Assembly (NCBI GenBank): GCA_028622995.1 | Contig: JAJQJQ010000022.1 | Coordinates: 2,232,001 to 2,296,000, forward strand | Direction: 5' to 3' | DNA length: 64,000 nucleotides | Source: Panagrolaimus kolymaensis | Taxonomy: Eukaryota; Nematoda; Chromadorea; Rhabditida; Panagrolaimidae | In this document: positions 9,539 through 21,230 of the stretch, in pieces | How the letters are laid out: the number at the start of each line of letters is the position of its first letter | How positions within the stretch are numbered: the first letter of the stretch is position 1 | The notes under the pieces: generated by a model | Database searches by the model: none | What the model was told of the DNA's origin: nothing | What the model saw: the letters and a program-made list of their open reading frames with translations, nothing else | Program-made: the position numbers and the translations under genes

Positions 9539-10835
9539 ATGGAAGACGTGGTTGTAACCAATACTCCAGTAGTTTTAGAGCCAAGTAAGAAATTTTTCAA
9601 AATAACTAATTTACTAATAAAAGTGCTATTACAGAAGCCATGAAAATTGATAATAATAATATTCGAACTTTACATCCAGCTAAAATTTATACTGATAGCA
9701 CAATGGCAATAGTTGGCATGGACTTTCATCATGAAGGTAAAACTATGGTTATTTCATCGTTGGATGATTCATTAACGCTTTACAATTGTGAAACAGGAAT
9801 GAAAGGAAGAAATGTAAATTGTTATTAAAAAAAAATTTAGGTTATTAAAGTAAGGGTTTTAGATTAACAGCAAGAAGTATGGAGTTGGTAAAATCCGGTT
9901 TGATAAAGACGATGGAGCCGTCCTTCATACATCCACTAAAGTTGACAGTACGTTGAGGTTCATTTAAGTTATAATTATTACTGATTATTTTTTTAGACAC
10001 CATTCGATACCTTTCATTAACAGAGAACAAGTATGTTCGTTATTTCCTAGGCCATACCAAAGAGTGAGTTATTTCGTTATAATATATTCAATTATGCGTT
10101 TTTATTTCCAGAGTCATGTGCCTCCAAATTTCTATTCAATGTCAAGCTTTTGCATCATCATCGCGTGATAAAACAGCTCGTATTTGGGATTTCCGTTTAA
10201 ACAATTGTCAAGGATTAGTTCATTTTTCAAATGAATCCGTTGTGGCTTTCGATCCAGAAGGTTTAATTTTTGCTGCTGCTTCAGCTGAAGAAGAATGTGT
10301 AAAGCTTTTTGATATTCGAAATTTTGATAAAGGGCCTTTTGCTGAGCTTGAAGTTAAAAACCCCGTCAAAGGTTCACAATGGCATGATGTTAAATTTAGT
10401 CAAGATGGTTCAATGATTATGATAAATTCAAACTCAAATTATGCTTTAGCTTTTGAATCCATTGAAACTGGACCCGTACAAATTTTTAGTGGAATAGAAA
10501 ATGAAGATGTAAGGACTCTTTTTTAAAGCTTGAATGTAAACTTTTACAATTTTTAGAATTCACAAATTGGTGGCGTATTTACACCTTGCGGAAAGTACGC
10601 TTTAATCGGCAGTGGAAGTGGTGGAAAAAAGATGTCCATCTATGAGATTGATAGAAATCAAATCTCAAGTGGTACATCCGAAGTAGCAAGTTCATTTCCA
10701 AGCACATCATATGATGAACTACCAACACAAAATCATATTGGCCCTATTTCAAATATAGCTTTCAATCCTAAATATATGCTTGTTGCGGCTGCTTCACAAA
10801 TTCTTGAATTTTGGATTCCTGATGTTTTTGAATAA
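9539..10835 (+). CDS. wdr82 / swd-2 homologue: WDR82/Swd2 WD40 protein
   Basis: Six exons (9539-9584, 9635-9813, 9863-9947, 9997-10063, 10112-10508, 10557-10835) encode 350 residues, close to the family's usual 310-340. The chain follows WDR82 almost block for block: MDFHHEGKTMVISSLDDS, KKYGVGKIRF, NTIRYLSLTENKYVRYFLGH, SSRDKTARIWDFR, NNCQGLVHF, FDPEGLIFAAAS, LFDIRNFDKGPFA and a final FNPKYMLVAAAS. WDR82 is the WD-repeat subunit that recruits SET1/COMPASS H3K4 methyltransferase to RNA polymerase II, and it also acts in the PTW/PP1 phosphatase complex. The fifth or sixth blade (around GSGSGGKKMSIYEI) is more divergent than usual. The gene is convergent with the acid phosphatase, and a MITE lies in the gap. 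Confidence 0.9.
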
Positions 10836-10980
10836 TTTTATTTGCAAAAATGTTTATATTGATCTCTTTGTTTTTCGTTGCTTATTTGTTGTATTAATTT
10901 ATTTATATTTTGTGTTATTTCTTTTTATAAATGGGTTTTTGTTTGAACCTTGTTTACTTTCATATTACCAATATTCAGTA

Positions 10981-11223
10981 GTTACAACTAGGGTTGTCAA
11001 AAAAGATTTCCCGATTTTTCCTGGGAAATTTCCCGCTACAAACCCTTACAAAGTTTCACAAAGTCTAACAAAGTTCTACAAAAGTTGCTATAACTTTGTT
11101 AAACTTTGTAAGACTTTGTGAAGGTTTGTAGCGGGAAAATTCCCGGGAAATTTCCCGGGAAATTTCCCGGGAAATTTCCCCATTTTCCCATTTCCCGGGA
11201 AATTCGACAACCCTAGTTACAAC
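10981..11223. mobile_element. hAT-type MITE with 8-bp target site duplication
   Basis: The element spans 10989-11215 (227 bp). Its ends are perfect inverted repeats TAGGGTTGTC / GACAACCCTA, and it is flanked by the exact 8-bp direct repeat GTTACAAC at 10981-10988 and 11216-11223. An 8-bp target duplication with YARNG-type ends is the hAT signature. Inside there is further fold-back symmetry (CGCTACAAACC against GGTTTGTAGCG, and two runs of ACAAAGTT/AACTTTGT) and, near the right end, a short tandem array of CCCGGGAAATTT units. It has no transposase, so it is non-autonomous. Perfect duplications indicate a fairly young insertion. Confidence 0.85.
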
Positions 11224-12709
11224 TTTTGTAGAAAAAAATAGTGAAAAAATAAAGAGTACAAAACTAAAGTCTTGTTTGAAAGAAGAATTAGAATGCACCG
11301 ACATGCTACAATAAGATTTCAAATCAGGCTTGGGTCGAAGCAATTCGGTTCGTGTGGTCAAATAAGATAATGGGCATCCCTTATCTTTACATTCTGGCAA
11401 CATTTTTCCAATATTTGTTGGAGTTTCAATGCTGCTATTTGGATAATATAAAATATTAACAAAATAATATTCATCTTGTTTCATTTTTGGCGATGCAACG
11501 TTTTTGATTGCATTATCTTCCCATAATTCCAAAACAATGCACGAGCCAACGCTTGGAACTGAATGAGTTTTAAAAGTAAAACTTTCAAATCCAAGTCCAA
11601 GAAGAAGACTAATTTCAGTTATATCATGAGCGGAATAAGAATAAAGTTTTTGATCATTGATTGCTGAACATTCATTCAAGGAGTTTAAAACTCTTTTACA
11701 TTTAATTTTAAGGATCAGGCGATCAACGATTTCAGCGAGTAATGAACCGCTTGAAATTTTAGCTAATTCTAACTGAAGATCAAAAGGATAAGAATCATCT
11801 GAAAATGGAACAAAGCCCCAAAGCGTGGCAATGTAATTTACAAAAAGAGCTTCAAAATCTGGCATTAATGGAATAAGCCATTGTGGAATTGGAAGGCCAA
11901 GAATAGTCTAAAAATGCGTTTGCATATAGTGATGAAGATATGGAATTAATAAGATAAATCCATGGTTGAACAAACCTCAAAAATTGCAGCATCATAAACA
12001 AATAAAGTTTGATAAAAATCCGCCGTTATTTGAGTTTTGTTTTCCACTTCATTTAGTACCGCAATTGAGCGATTTAAAAGTGCTTGGATTACTTTACTTT
12101 TATCAACAATTTTCCAAATAATATCTTTTCTTTGACATTCAAATGAAAACAAATTCAAAAAATCTTGAGAGCTTGGAATTGAATGGATTGGAACAGGAGC
12201 GAACCCGAGAAGATTTTCAGTGAATGAAGCATTAGAAAATAAACCCGAATAAAATGCCATTCCAGAGATAATAGCTCGATCGGCATCTGTGCTACGAGCA
12301 TAAATCTTTAAATGTTTGAATTAATTGGAAAAATAAAAACAGTGACTAACTTCAGAGGTAGTAAACTCTTCTGATAAAAAATGAAGCTTTTCAATGTATC
12401 GAGATTTAAAATGCTTTCCAAGATTGAAAAGTTGATTTATTCCATTCTAAATTTTACATAATCAACACATTTTAAAACTTTTTAACCAACTTTAGTCAAT
12501 TGTCCAAAGCCATCAGGAAATGCAGAAATATCATTTAGATCACCAGGAAACATTCGACCTGGATTTCTTTCACCATGGCGCCAAAGCTTAAAATTTAATT
12601 ATTACATCATTAAAAATACCATAAACTTGCTTACCGCATGAACATGAATAAGTTTATCTTCAGAAGATATAAACGATGGAAGAAAAATAATAATTAAAAA
12701 TATACGCAT
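11065..12709 (-). CDS. Histidine acid phosphatase, C-terminus supplied by a MITE
   Basis: Five exons on the minus strand (12635-12709, 12491-12586, 12351-12446, 11976-12305, 11065-11907), all phase 0, encode 479 residues. A signal peptide (MRIFLIIIFLPSFISS) precedes the catalytic LWRHGERNPG (RHGxRxP with His29 as phosphate acceptor); the proton-donor HD is in YSAHDITEISLLLG at about residue 291. Late Cys-containing motifs ECKDKGCPL match the nematode branch of the acid phosphatase family. A hydrophobic stretch (SFVLFIFSLFFST) near residue 420 could be a membrane anchor. The frame then runs straight through the target duplication into the MITE, adding about 50 residues (RVVEFPGKWENG, a repeated EISR motif, then SLTKFNKVIATFVELC) and using a stop codon inside the element. 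Confidence 0.85.
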
Positions 12710-13130
12710 TTTTTTAAAACAGGAAACAAAAAAAAAACAGAGTTTTGTTTGATTGCTTTTTTGTAAATGCAAACACCCTTATTTTTAGAAAGCAGAAAAG
12801 GATTAATAAAATCTCGTATTAACACGGATCAAAAATATCGAGAAAACTGTTTTATCTATCTACTTTATCTAATAATTAATACTTAGTTTAGTAAGGAATA
12901 TGTATGTTTAAAACAAGACTAAAGATCAAACAAACAAATAATGCTGTAGCTACTACCGTAAAAGTAAAATAAATTATTTTTTTCAATGCCTTTTTAGTGA
13001 CGCTAAAAAATAATAATGTTCATTGAAATAAAAAAAAATGGTTACGAATTTGCATGTATGTATTATTTCATTTGAAGCTGCTCTAAAAATTCTATCACTC
13101 TTTATTTTTTTTGTTGAAGATAACTCTAAC
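12710..13130. other. Divergent promoter region
   Basis: AT-rich 421-bp gap between the oppositely oriented acid phosphatase and PGM-fold genes; it should hold both promoters. An in-frame ATG at 13038 would extend the downstream gene by 31 hydrophobic residues. Confidence 0.5.
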
Positions 13131-14189
13131 ATGACGGATGCAAGTTTGATGCCATTATCGCCATTGGTGAAAGGGGAAAAGCCAAAAACTCGACGAATTT
13201 ATCTTGTACGAAATGGAGAATCTTGTGATCGTTTGGGACCAGCATGGCGGCATAAAGCTTTTCAAGATCATGGAATATATCGAATTGTGGATTTAAATCA
13301 ACCTGTAAAAATTCTCGATCGTCAACATGATGCTTTTAGAAATGATTCACCTCTCACTCAAGTTGGCTCATTTGCTTCTCAACTTTTAGGTCGCGGAATG
13401 TCGCTTAAAGCTGCTGGAGTTCATACAGGTTTAGTTCTTTATTCTAATTTAGAATATTTAACTCCAATTAAAAGGTTTAAGAACTAATTAAGAATTATTT
13501 TCAGTATATTCATCACCTGCATTTCCATGTATTCAAACTTCGTCAGCAATTATTGGAAATTTAAATATGAAACATTCGCCTAAAATTTGTATTGAACCTG
13601 GTTTAATTGATCCATTGGCTTTTTATTGGCAGGTAAACAACTTGAATATATTTTTTATTTGTAAAAAAAGTTAAACTCTTAAATCAAATTCATTTTAGGA
13701 TCGTTTACCAACTTTTCTTACAAAGGATCAACTTTTATCTTCTGGTTTTGCAATCGAAAATGAATATGAATCATGTTACAACCTATCACATCTCAATGAT
13801 AATCTCTTCCATGAAAAAACTTCTGATGATTTTGGAGAAAGACTTCGAAAAATTTCTACAAAAATTGTTGATTCAAGTAAAGAAAGGATTTGTGGCGGAA
13901 TTCTTGTTGTTGCTGGAGCTCCAGTGATTGATGGACTTCTAAGACTTGTCACAGGTAATTTACTCATATTCTTACTGTCTTTGGTTCTTAAATCATATTT
14001 TTAGATTCACCTTATCGGCCACAAACCATTCCTGATTTACATCGAATGGGTCTTCAATATCCTTTTTGCTCTATAACAACGCTTGAACAAAATCCAAGAT
14101 CAATGAAATGGACTCTTCTTCCTGATGCTATTCCACCTCTAACATTTATGCATCTATCAACTGCAATTCAAATTCCGGTTTTTGAATAG
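13131..14189 (+). CDS. Phosphoglycerate-mutase-like fold protein, probably catalytically dead
   Basis: Four exons (13131-13428, 13505-13632, 13699-13954, 14005-14189) encode 288 residues starting MTDASLMPLS. The histidine phosphatase superfamily pattern is plain: RRIYLVRNGESCDRLG at the N-terminus, SPLTQVGSFASQLLG, VYSSPAFPCIQTS, and a late ILVVAGAPVIDGLLRLVTG. The order and spacing match the UBASH3/ecdysteroid-phosphatase-like subgroup. However, the RHG catalytic His is Asn (RNG) and the second His, normally in a VxH motif, is Ala (VVAGAP). The product is therefore probably a pseudophosphatase with a binding or scaffold role. An upstream ATG at 13038 is in frame, but its leader is hydrophobic and unlike the family. 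It is convergent with the MRG gene, leaving a gap of 89 bp. Confidence 0.8.
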
Positions 14190-14278
14190 AAATTTCTTTA
14201 TTTTTAAAACATTACATAAAAAATGATAATAAAAAGTTTTAAATCGAACAAAAACAAATTAAAATAACATATAATAAA

Positions 14279-15339
14279 TCACTTGTAATCATCACGACCA
14301 TAATATTTGAATTGGTTTTGCTTGATAAATGCTGCCATTTCTACGACCAAGGATAATTTTTCTTTATTAAGTTGTGAGAGCGATGGATCAAGAGGATTCT
14401 TGTGTGAGTTGACAACATGATGGATATAACGAACAAGATGAACAACACCAAAGTTGCGACAAATCATGCCATTTTGATATTCTTTTATCCATACACCACG
14501 CTTGAGAACTTTCATTTCATCTTCATTTAGTGATGGTAGCTTTCTGTCGTTAAGGATGCTATTGTAATATTCAAAAAGACCAGGATATTCATTTTCACGA
14601 TGCATGAACTTTCCGAAAAACTTCTTTTCAAAATCACTGAGGAAAGCTTCAATTGTAAGTTCTTCCAAGTTAGCACAAGCTCTGGTTGCAATTTCTAACT
14701 ATAAAATAAATAAACCAAAATTTAGAAAACAAAAATAAAAAATGACTTACATGATGAAAAAGTTCCATAATTGTGATTCGAGGAGGATATTTGACGTCTT
14801 TAGCTTTCATTGATTCATCGATACGATATAAATATTTACAAATATTGATATCATTGGAAACAATGGTTATAGGCATAACACCTTTAGCGACCAGAGATTC
14901 AAGACGTTTTTCCGTGTACAACTAAAAAACAGTAAATTTTAGTAGAAAGAGAATGTAAAATAACTAACCTTAATATATTTGAAGTTTTCAAGCGTAAAAG
15001 GCAAAAATGATCCACATGCTTCTTCCAAGGTGAATGTTTCATCAAAGCTGGATTTATAATTCTAAAAAGTAAAGTTTAAAGAGCTGAATTAAAGAAATAC
15101 AAACTAACTTCATATGTTACACGAAACTGATTGAACGCCCGATGTACTACACTGGCGACGTAGTAATATCCATCCTTTTGGCAACGACAAAGAAATGATT
15201 CTTTGAGTGCTAAATTTTCAATCCATAAAGAATTACTCCTTCTTGTAGGTTTACCATCAGCAGTCATAACAGGAGAATTTTTGACACTTGAATAAGTGTA
15301 ACCAACCAAATCCGAGTCAGGTGTGACGCCTTCATTCAT
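14279..15339 (-). CDS. mrg-1-like: MRG15/MRG-1-like chromatin protein
   Basis: Four minus-strand exons (15109-15339, 14969-15061, 14751-14921, 14279-14698), all phase 0, give 304 residues from MNEGVTPDSD. Residues 30-105 look like a chromo-barrel (ESFLCRCQKDGYYYVASVV, then VTYENYKSSFDETF), the module that reads methylated H3K36. Residues 125-300 match the MRG fold in order: a basic helix region ending KYPPRITIMELFHH, FEKKFFGKF, YPGLFEYY, and FGVVHLVRYIHHVVNS near the C-terminus followed by FIKQNQFKYYGRDDY. MRG proteins are subunits of NuA4-type acetyltransferase and Sin3 deacetylase complexes. Divergence is high; the barrel aromatic cage should be checked. An in-frame extension upstream has no ATG. 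Confidence 0.75.
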
Positions 15340-16495
15340 TGTTGAAATTTGAAACAGCGATTGTTGCAAACCAAGATAAAAGAAAGTGCAAAAATTGATA
15401 CTTCGAAGTTCGAACTAACTAAACAAAAGTTTCAAGCAAAAATGAAAATGAATTTTTTAGAAAGAACCGTATATCAATGGTGTTTCTTTCTTCTCGGGAT
15501 TTGGAACTTATTTAAAATTACATGAAGGATTTATTTTGAATTGAAAATCCTGCTTTTTTGCAATAATTATATAAAGATTTATTTTTGTTATTTTCTTTAA
15601 AAGCTTTCTCTAAAATGGCATCAATCGAATTTTAATGCTTCGATATTGTTTTGGAAGATCCTAATGTATTCATCTTACATGTGGATGGAAATAAACTTAT
15701 GCAACATTATGCTTATTTTTCTTTCATAAACCATATTATGCATTTTTGTTGTTAGCTTCACAAAAAAAATATCGCAAGGATTGTTTTAAAATCTGTTTAT
15801 ATAGCATTGTTTTCGAAATTTGATGATTTCAATATAATTAATGAATAGAGGAAAGGAATAATATGATTAAATTTTGCGCAAGATTCCATAATCATTTATC
15901 ACAACGACAACAACTTATGAAATCTGTTACCAAAAGTGAAGCTTTTTTGAATTCCTTCTGAATCATCTTATTTTTAATTTCAAAAACTTTTTTACATTTT
16001 TGCAAAAGTTTGTTTTTCCTCCAAAAAAGCTTTTGTTTCAATAAATTGAATTGATTTGAATTTTTTGATGACAAAAAAGTTGTCATTTGATAGTTTCTTG
16101 TCCTCTACTTTTTTTTCTGAGCATCGTTTTGGACGACATAAAAGACTCAGAAAAAATTGCGCTCACCGAAAAAAGGTTGTTTTTTGGTTGTTATCGAAAA
16201 CGTGAGTGTGATCGATCTTTCGTCTTCTTCACTTTTTCACATACATACACACATCAAAAACACTCAGCTGGTTGACGAAAGTAGAAGAAGCAGCACACAT
16301 CCATTCCATGTTCAAAAAATTTCATTGAACGCAGTTGAAAAAAAAAACTATTTCAGGTGAATTTTTATTGTTGCGCTGCTTCTTTTTCTTATCTCTCTTT
16401 TTTTTCATCACTTTCTAGCGGAAAAGAAAGTATTGTCTCTAAGTTTTGAGTTTTCACTTTTCTTTCATTGTTAAAAAAATTATTTTGTTGAAGAA
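15340..16495. other. Divergent intergenic region
   Basis: AT-rich 1.16-kb gap between the MRG gene (minus) and the first arrestin (plus). Open frames at 15892-16086, 16087-16275 and 16157-16360 are low-complexity. Nothing recognised. Confidence 0.55.
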
Positions 16496-18306
16496 ATGGT
16501 TTTTTCAGTTGTTAAAGGACTTACTACGGGAGCTATGGTTTATAATCATCGAAATTGTTCCATGCCAAAACCAGGAGCTTTTGCTCCAATGAATCCAGGA
16601 TTATCTCGGCCGCTTCCAAATCCATTTGAAGCTTATATTGAATTGGATGAAAGAATTTATAATCCAGGTGATATCATTTCGGGGAAAGTTCATTTGGAAT
16701 TAAAGAAAAAATTAACTTGTGATGTAATAAATATTCGGCTTTTTGGTAGTGTTCGTGTGTTTTTTGTTAAAAGTGTGGTTAGTTTTTTTGGAGTTTGTGT
16801 CTTAGTTTTAAAAATAATTGATTTTTAGAGTTCCACAACTCCTGGAGTATTAAGTAAAAATAAAGCTTTTGAGCAAGAAATTGTTTTGATTGATAAAGAA
16901 ATTGATGTTTGGGAAGCACCATCATCTAATAATGGTGAAGATAGACATGAAATTACGGTATGCATCTTTTCAGTGAGTTATTTCTAAAGTACCGTTATTT
17001 TTAAAGCTTGATGATATTGCTCGAATGGCTCGTTCCACTTCAATTCGAGCTCATTTACCAAAAGCTGGAAAACTTCCAGGTTTTGAACCAGGAAGTTATG
17101 ATTTCACCTTCTCATTTCCACTTCCTCAAAATGGACTTCATACTTCATTTGATTCTAAAAATTCAGCTGGATGTGTTCGTTATTATATTTTAATGCAAGC
17201 TATAAATCGAGGATATACGGTACTTCGAAAGAAATATCTTTTCCCCATTGTTACTCCAGTGAAATTGGATTCAGATTTGAGAGCTTTAGAAGCACCAAAA
17301 GTTTCATCAACTTATGGTGGATCAAAGTGAGTATCGTTTTTAAAAGTTAATTTTTTTGAAATAAAAACCCATGACTATGGTTTTTTTATTTTAGAGGTTC
17401 AATAAAAGCAATAATGGAACTTGATAAACGCGGTTATGTTCCTGGTGAACCAATATCCGGTAAAATAACAATTGAAAATAAATCAAAAGAATCCGTTAAA
17501 TGTGCTTTTCTAAGAATTATTCAAACTTCAACTTGTTATTCTTGTCGCCCTGAAATTGATGTTAAAGTTACAACTTTTGAAGCTGCTGGTAATGAAATCA
17601 TTTCATTTCAAAATCATTTTATGACTGACGCAATTTACTTTTTTAGGAACGGGATTGCCTATCAGTAAAATTGTTTCAAATACCTGTTATTCCTATGACC
17701 TAAATTATTATGTCTCAGCTTTTGTGCCTAATTTTAATATTGATGCATGCTTAAATGTCGAATACAAACTTGTTTTAAGTGTTGGATTTGTAAGAAATAA
17801 CCCAAAACATGCTTTCCTTGAATTAAGTGTAAGCTTATTATTACACATTTTGACCTTTTTCTTAAAAAGCATAATGGCTTTAGATTCCTATTATAATTGG
17901 AACTCATCCTGCCACAAATGGAAACGAAATCCTTCCTAAATATGTAGATTTAGCTCCACCACCATATCTTACAAATGGATATGAAAATATTGGATTCTCA
18001 TCTCCTCCAAGTTATGAAGTTGCAGTGGGTGGTCGATCAGATGTAAATGAAGATGATGTCGGCGATTATTCACCATTGCTTTATCATTATAATTGTAAGT
18101 AATTATCTCATTGGAATTTATATAAAATCATAAATGAGACATTTTCCTGCGAAAATGTAATCTCAAATTACGGTAAATAAACCTAAATTTTACGGCATAA
18201 AATACGCAACAAATGATCCATTTCGAATGACCTCTTTTTCAAACTTTGACTTTTTTTTAAATTTCTTTTTTTTTCAGTCAGTCAAGCAAGAGCAAAAGTT
18301 GAATGA
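16496..18306 (+). CDS. Alpha-arrestin (arrestin-domain protein) with PPxY motifs
   Basis: Seven exons (16496-16777, 16829-16957, 17007-17326, 17395-17588, 17647-17828, 17884-18094, 18278-18306) encode 448 residues. An arrestin N-domain begins at about residue 45 (AYIELDERIYNPGDIISGKV), continues with LPQNGLHTSFDSKNSAGCVR and YPIVTPVKLD-like FPIVTPVKLD, and the C-domain starts at KAIMELDKRGYVPGEPISG. Two PPxY motifs (APPPYL near residue 395, PPSY near 410) lie in the tail; in alpha-arrestins these recruit NEDD4-family HECT ligases through WW domains to ubiquitinate membrane cargo. The short last exon adds FSQARAKVE. A paralogue follows at 19485. Typical length for nematode arrd proteins. Confidence 0.85.
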
Positions 18307-19484
18307 TTCAAATCAAAATCGACGAATTCCACTTTTTTTTATATCTTCCTATTTTCCAAATTTTTTGATTGATTCAAAAAATGATACGTGTGTTACATTT
18401 TTGACTCAAATAACGTGTGTAAATTCTATGCTGCTTCTGCTTCGAAAATGATTATATGATTAAAACTATTTATTACTTATTTTATCACTTTTTTTTCCTT
18501 TAAAATATTTCCTGTTCCGTTTTGTTATGAGCGAACAATGACGTTCACTCACTCCCTTTTTTGAAAACTTTTAACACACATTTTTTCTATGTTCAAGATT
18601 AAATAAAGGAGTTTTTATCTTTAAAAAAAGACACACCTGGTTTCAATATGATTCGGTTTTGATGCAAAAAAATTAAACTAGAAAGAGAAAATTAATACTT
18701 ATTTGGGAGAAGGTTCTTCCATTGTTGTATGCTTATCGCAACTTTTCAACAACCCTATCACTCGATTCGATACTCTTTTTTTTCTTATTGTATTCTTTTG
18801 ACAACTTTTTTCGAGGTCGTTGTCGTACGACAACGTTCATTGATCGATTATTTAAAATAAACTAATCTTTACTAGTCCCTCTTTTCCATCGAATTCCCGA
18901 TCAATCATTTTTTTATAAACAAAAAAACTTTCGTTTACAAAACTTCTTAACTTTGATGGATGTTAGAAAAATTAAATATTTTTACTCTTTTTTTGTTGCT
19001 TTTTTATAAGTCTATTTACAAAAGGTGCATTGTAACTTTTTATTCGAGATAATTTGCTACTTTTTTTGCTATTTATAAATCGTAAAACATTCCATGACTC
19101 TATTATTTTTTTCTTACTTTGCTGAAAAATATGCTACGAAATCTTTCTTGGGATAAAAAAATGTGAAAAACTCCTTAGTTCGAATAATGGCTTTCAAATT
19201 AATAATCATACAATTTTTTGGATTCGAATCTTTTATTATTCGCTTTTTATAGTTTCTTTTTTTTATACTTTTGAATTCCAAATATTGCATAATGCTTTTA
19301 ATTCTTGAACTAGTTTGACTATGAATAAACGTGTCGATATAATCTTGTCTAAAATCATATTTAAATAAACGTAAACCACCTCCTCCCTTTTGAAAAACCC
19401 TTCATAGTATCTGATTTGAAATAATCCTTTTTAGAAAATCAATCAATTTTTTAAAAGTGGCTGGACCGCACCAAAAAATTTATA
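18307..19484. other. Intergenic between arrestin paralogues
   Basis: AT-rich, no coding potential seen. A pyrimidine-rich AG (ccttttTAG) at 19426-19434 lies 50 bp before the next start and may be an SL trans-splice acceptor. Confidence 0.5.
19426..19434 (+). other. Candidate SL trans-splice acceptor
   Basis: cctttttag with no matching upstream donor and about 50 bp before the ATG at 19485; it resembles the cis acceptors of this window. Confidence 0.35.
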
Positions 19485-20871
19485 ATGCATCCAGAAATTT
19501 ATATTGAAATTGAAAAAAGTATTTTTGAGCCTGGTGATTTAATTAAGGTAAGTAAAATCGAAGATTAAAGTATTCTTGCAACTTCATGAATAAATATGAT
19601 CTTATCTTCTCATTTTTAGGGTAATGTTTGTTTGAACTTTGAAAAGAAGGTTGAATGTGATAGCATAATCGCTCATTTCTTTGGTGGCTTGCAAACAAAG
19701 ATCATTTTTGATAAGAATCATAATATCCGGGATTCAACTTCTAATTATGAATATGAAAAGCAATTTATTGATGAAAAAATTATTTTGAAAACTTTTAAAA
19801 AAGGTTTACAAGAAAAACGTGAAAGTATCGGAGATTGGGTTCTTCCATTTGCAGATATTGTAAGTGTTTTAATTGGAAAAAAAATGAATAACAAATAAGT
19901 TTATTTCTTTAGAAGCCATCGATTCCTTCATCAATTCAAAAAGCCACTTTTTATGGATTTGAAACTGGTTGTCATAAAATTCCATTTGAATATCGTTTAC
20001 CATTTTCTGATTTACACACATCATTTGCTGCAAGAAAATGTAATACAACAATAAAATATGGAATTTCTGTGGAATTGCATTGCAATGAAGAAGTTACTCA
20101 TCATAACAAAATCGATTTTTCCATTGTTTGTCCATTACCAATTCCAATGGGTTTAAATATTAGCAAAGATTTTACAGCAAAAATTGATCTAAGCAAGTAA
20201 TTTTAAAATTCTTTTTTATGGATTAGACTTTAGAGGAATTCAATTTGCAGAGGTTTAAATATTGGAATAATTTTGACGCTATTAAAGAAAACATATTTAC
20301 CAACGGAAAAATTGGAATGCAAAGTAACGATAAATAATAATTGGAAGCATTCACTAAAATATGTTCATTTTAATATTTATCAACGAATGACATCAATTGC
20401 AAAATTAAAAGCTGGTAATCTTAAAAAATCTTTTATTTCAAGAATTGAACATGCAGGTATGAAGTTAATGCATATCTTGAAAAGTTTACTTCCAAATGAT
20501 TTTTAGGAGTTGGACTTCCTCGTTCAATAACAAAAATTCCTGCAGGACAAACCCTTTCTTTTACTCCAGAATTTTACATTCCTGCATTAATTCCATTTCA
20601 AAATGTTGAAAATTATTTTACCGTTGAATATTTTGCTCAAATTAAAGTTGGACGCGATGTTGGTGCAATCTTTGGACATTGTCGAGCGCCCATCACCGTC
20701 GGAACACATTACACAACTCCAATTAAAGAAGAAGTGTTAGTGGATCTTAGCACACCTCCAAATAGTCCTTTACCCTACCGAATTTACGAAGCACCAACAC
20801 CGATGATAAAATTTTCAGCTACCAATCCTTTTATTAATGATAATAGATTCGTTGTTGTTCCAACTGCTTAG
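19485..20871 (+). CDS. Alpha-arrestin paralogue without PPxY motifs
   Basis: Five exons (19485-19547, 19620-19859, 19913-20196, 20251-20456, 20507-20871) give 385 residues. The start MHPEIYIEIEKSIFEPGDLI matches the first strand of the arrestin N-domain, so unlike its neighbour it has no N-terminal extension. Later pieces follow the fold: IPFEYRLPFSDLHTSFAARK, a C-domain opening at LTLLKKTYLPTEKLECKV, and IPALIPFQNVENYFTVEYFA. The tail is Pro-rich (STPPNSPLPY) but has no PPxY, so a NEDD4 link is not evident. It is tandem to the arrestin at 16496, arising from an old duplication given the low similarity. Function in cargo trafficking is inferred from family only. Confidence 0.8.
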
Positions 20872-21230
20872 TAATCTAATAAACTCTTTAATCTAAAAGC
20901 AATTTGATAAGCATAAAAACGTTGATAGGATCAAAAATTGAAGTTAAAAGATTCTATAAATTCACAGCAAATTCATGTAAAAAATCTTATCAAAAGTTAG
21001 TGGGTTTGAAGTAAAACCAATTCATGATAAATTTGCATGATTATGAGTTGTTTTGTGATGTATGAATGAAACGTTTCCAAATGAAGAAAAGATTGCCCAC
21101 AAATCTTTTAAAATTTGCATACACTTGAAGGAAATGAATGTGAAACAACGTTTTCACTATATAAGCATTTTGTTGAAAGCTTCTTTTCAGTATTCATCAA
21201 TTTTTGTGTGCTTGACGGACGGTGAATACA
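20872..21230. other. Intergenic, upstream of REEP-MSP gene
   Basis: AT-rich spacer. A pyrimidine-rich acceptor (ttcttttcag) ends at 21190, 40 bp before the next start, and could be an SL acceptor. Nothing else seen. Confidence 0.5.
21181..21190 (+). other. Candidate SL trans-splice acceptor
   Basis: ttcttttcag, 40 bp before the ATG at 21231, with no upstream coding exon that would pair with it. Confidence 0.4.
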
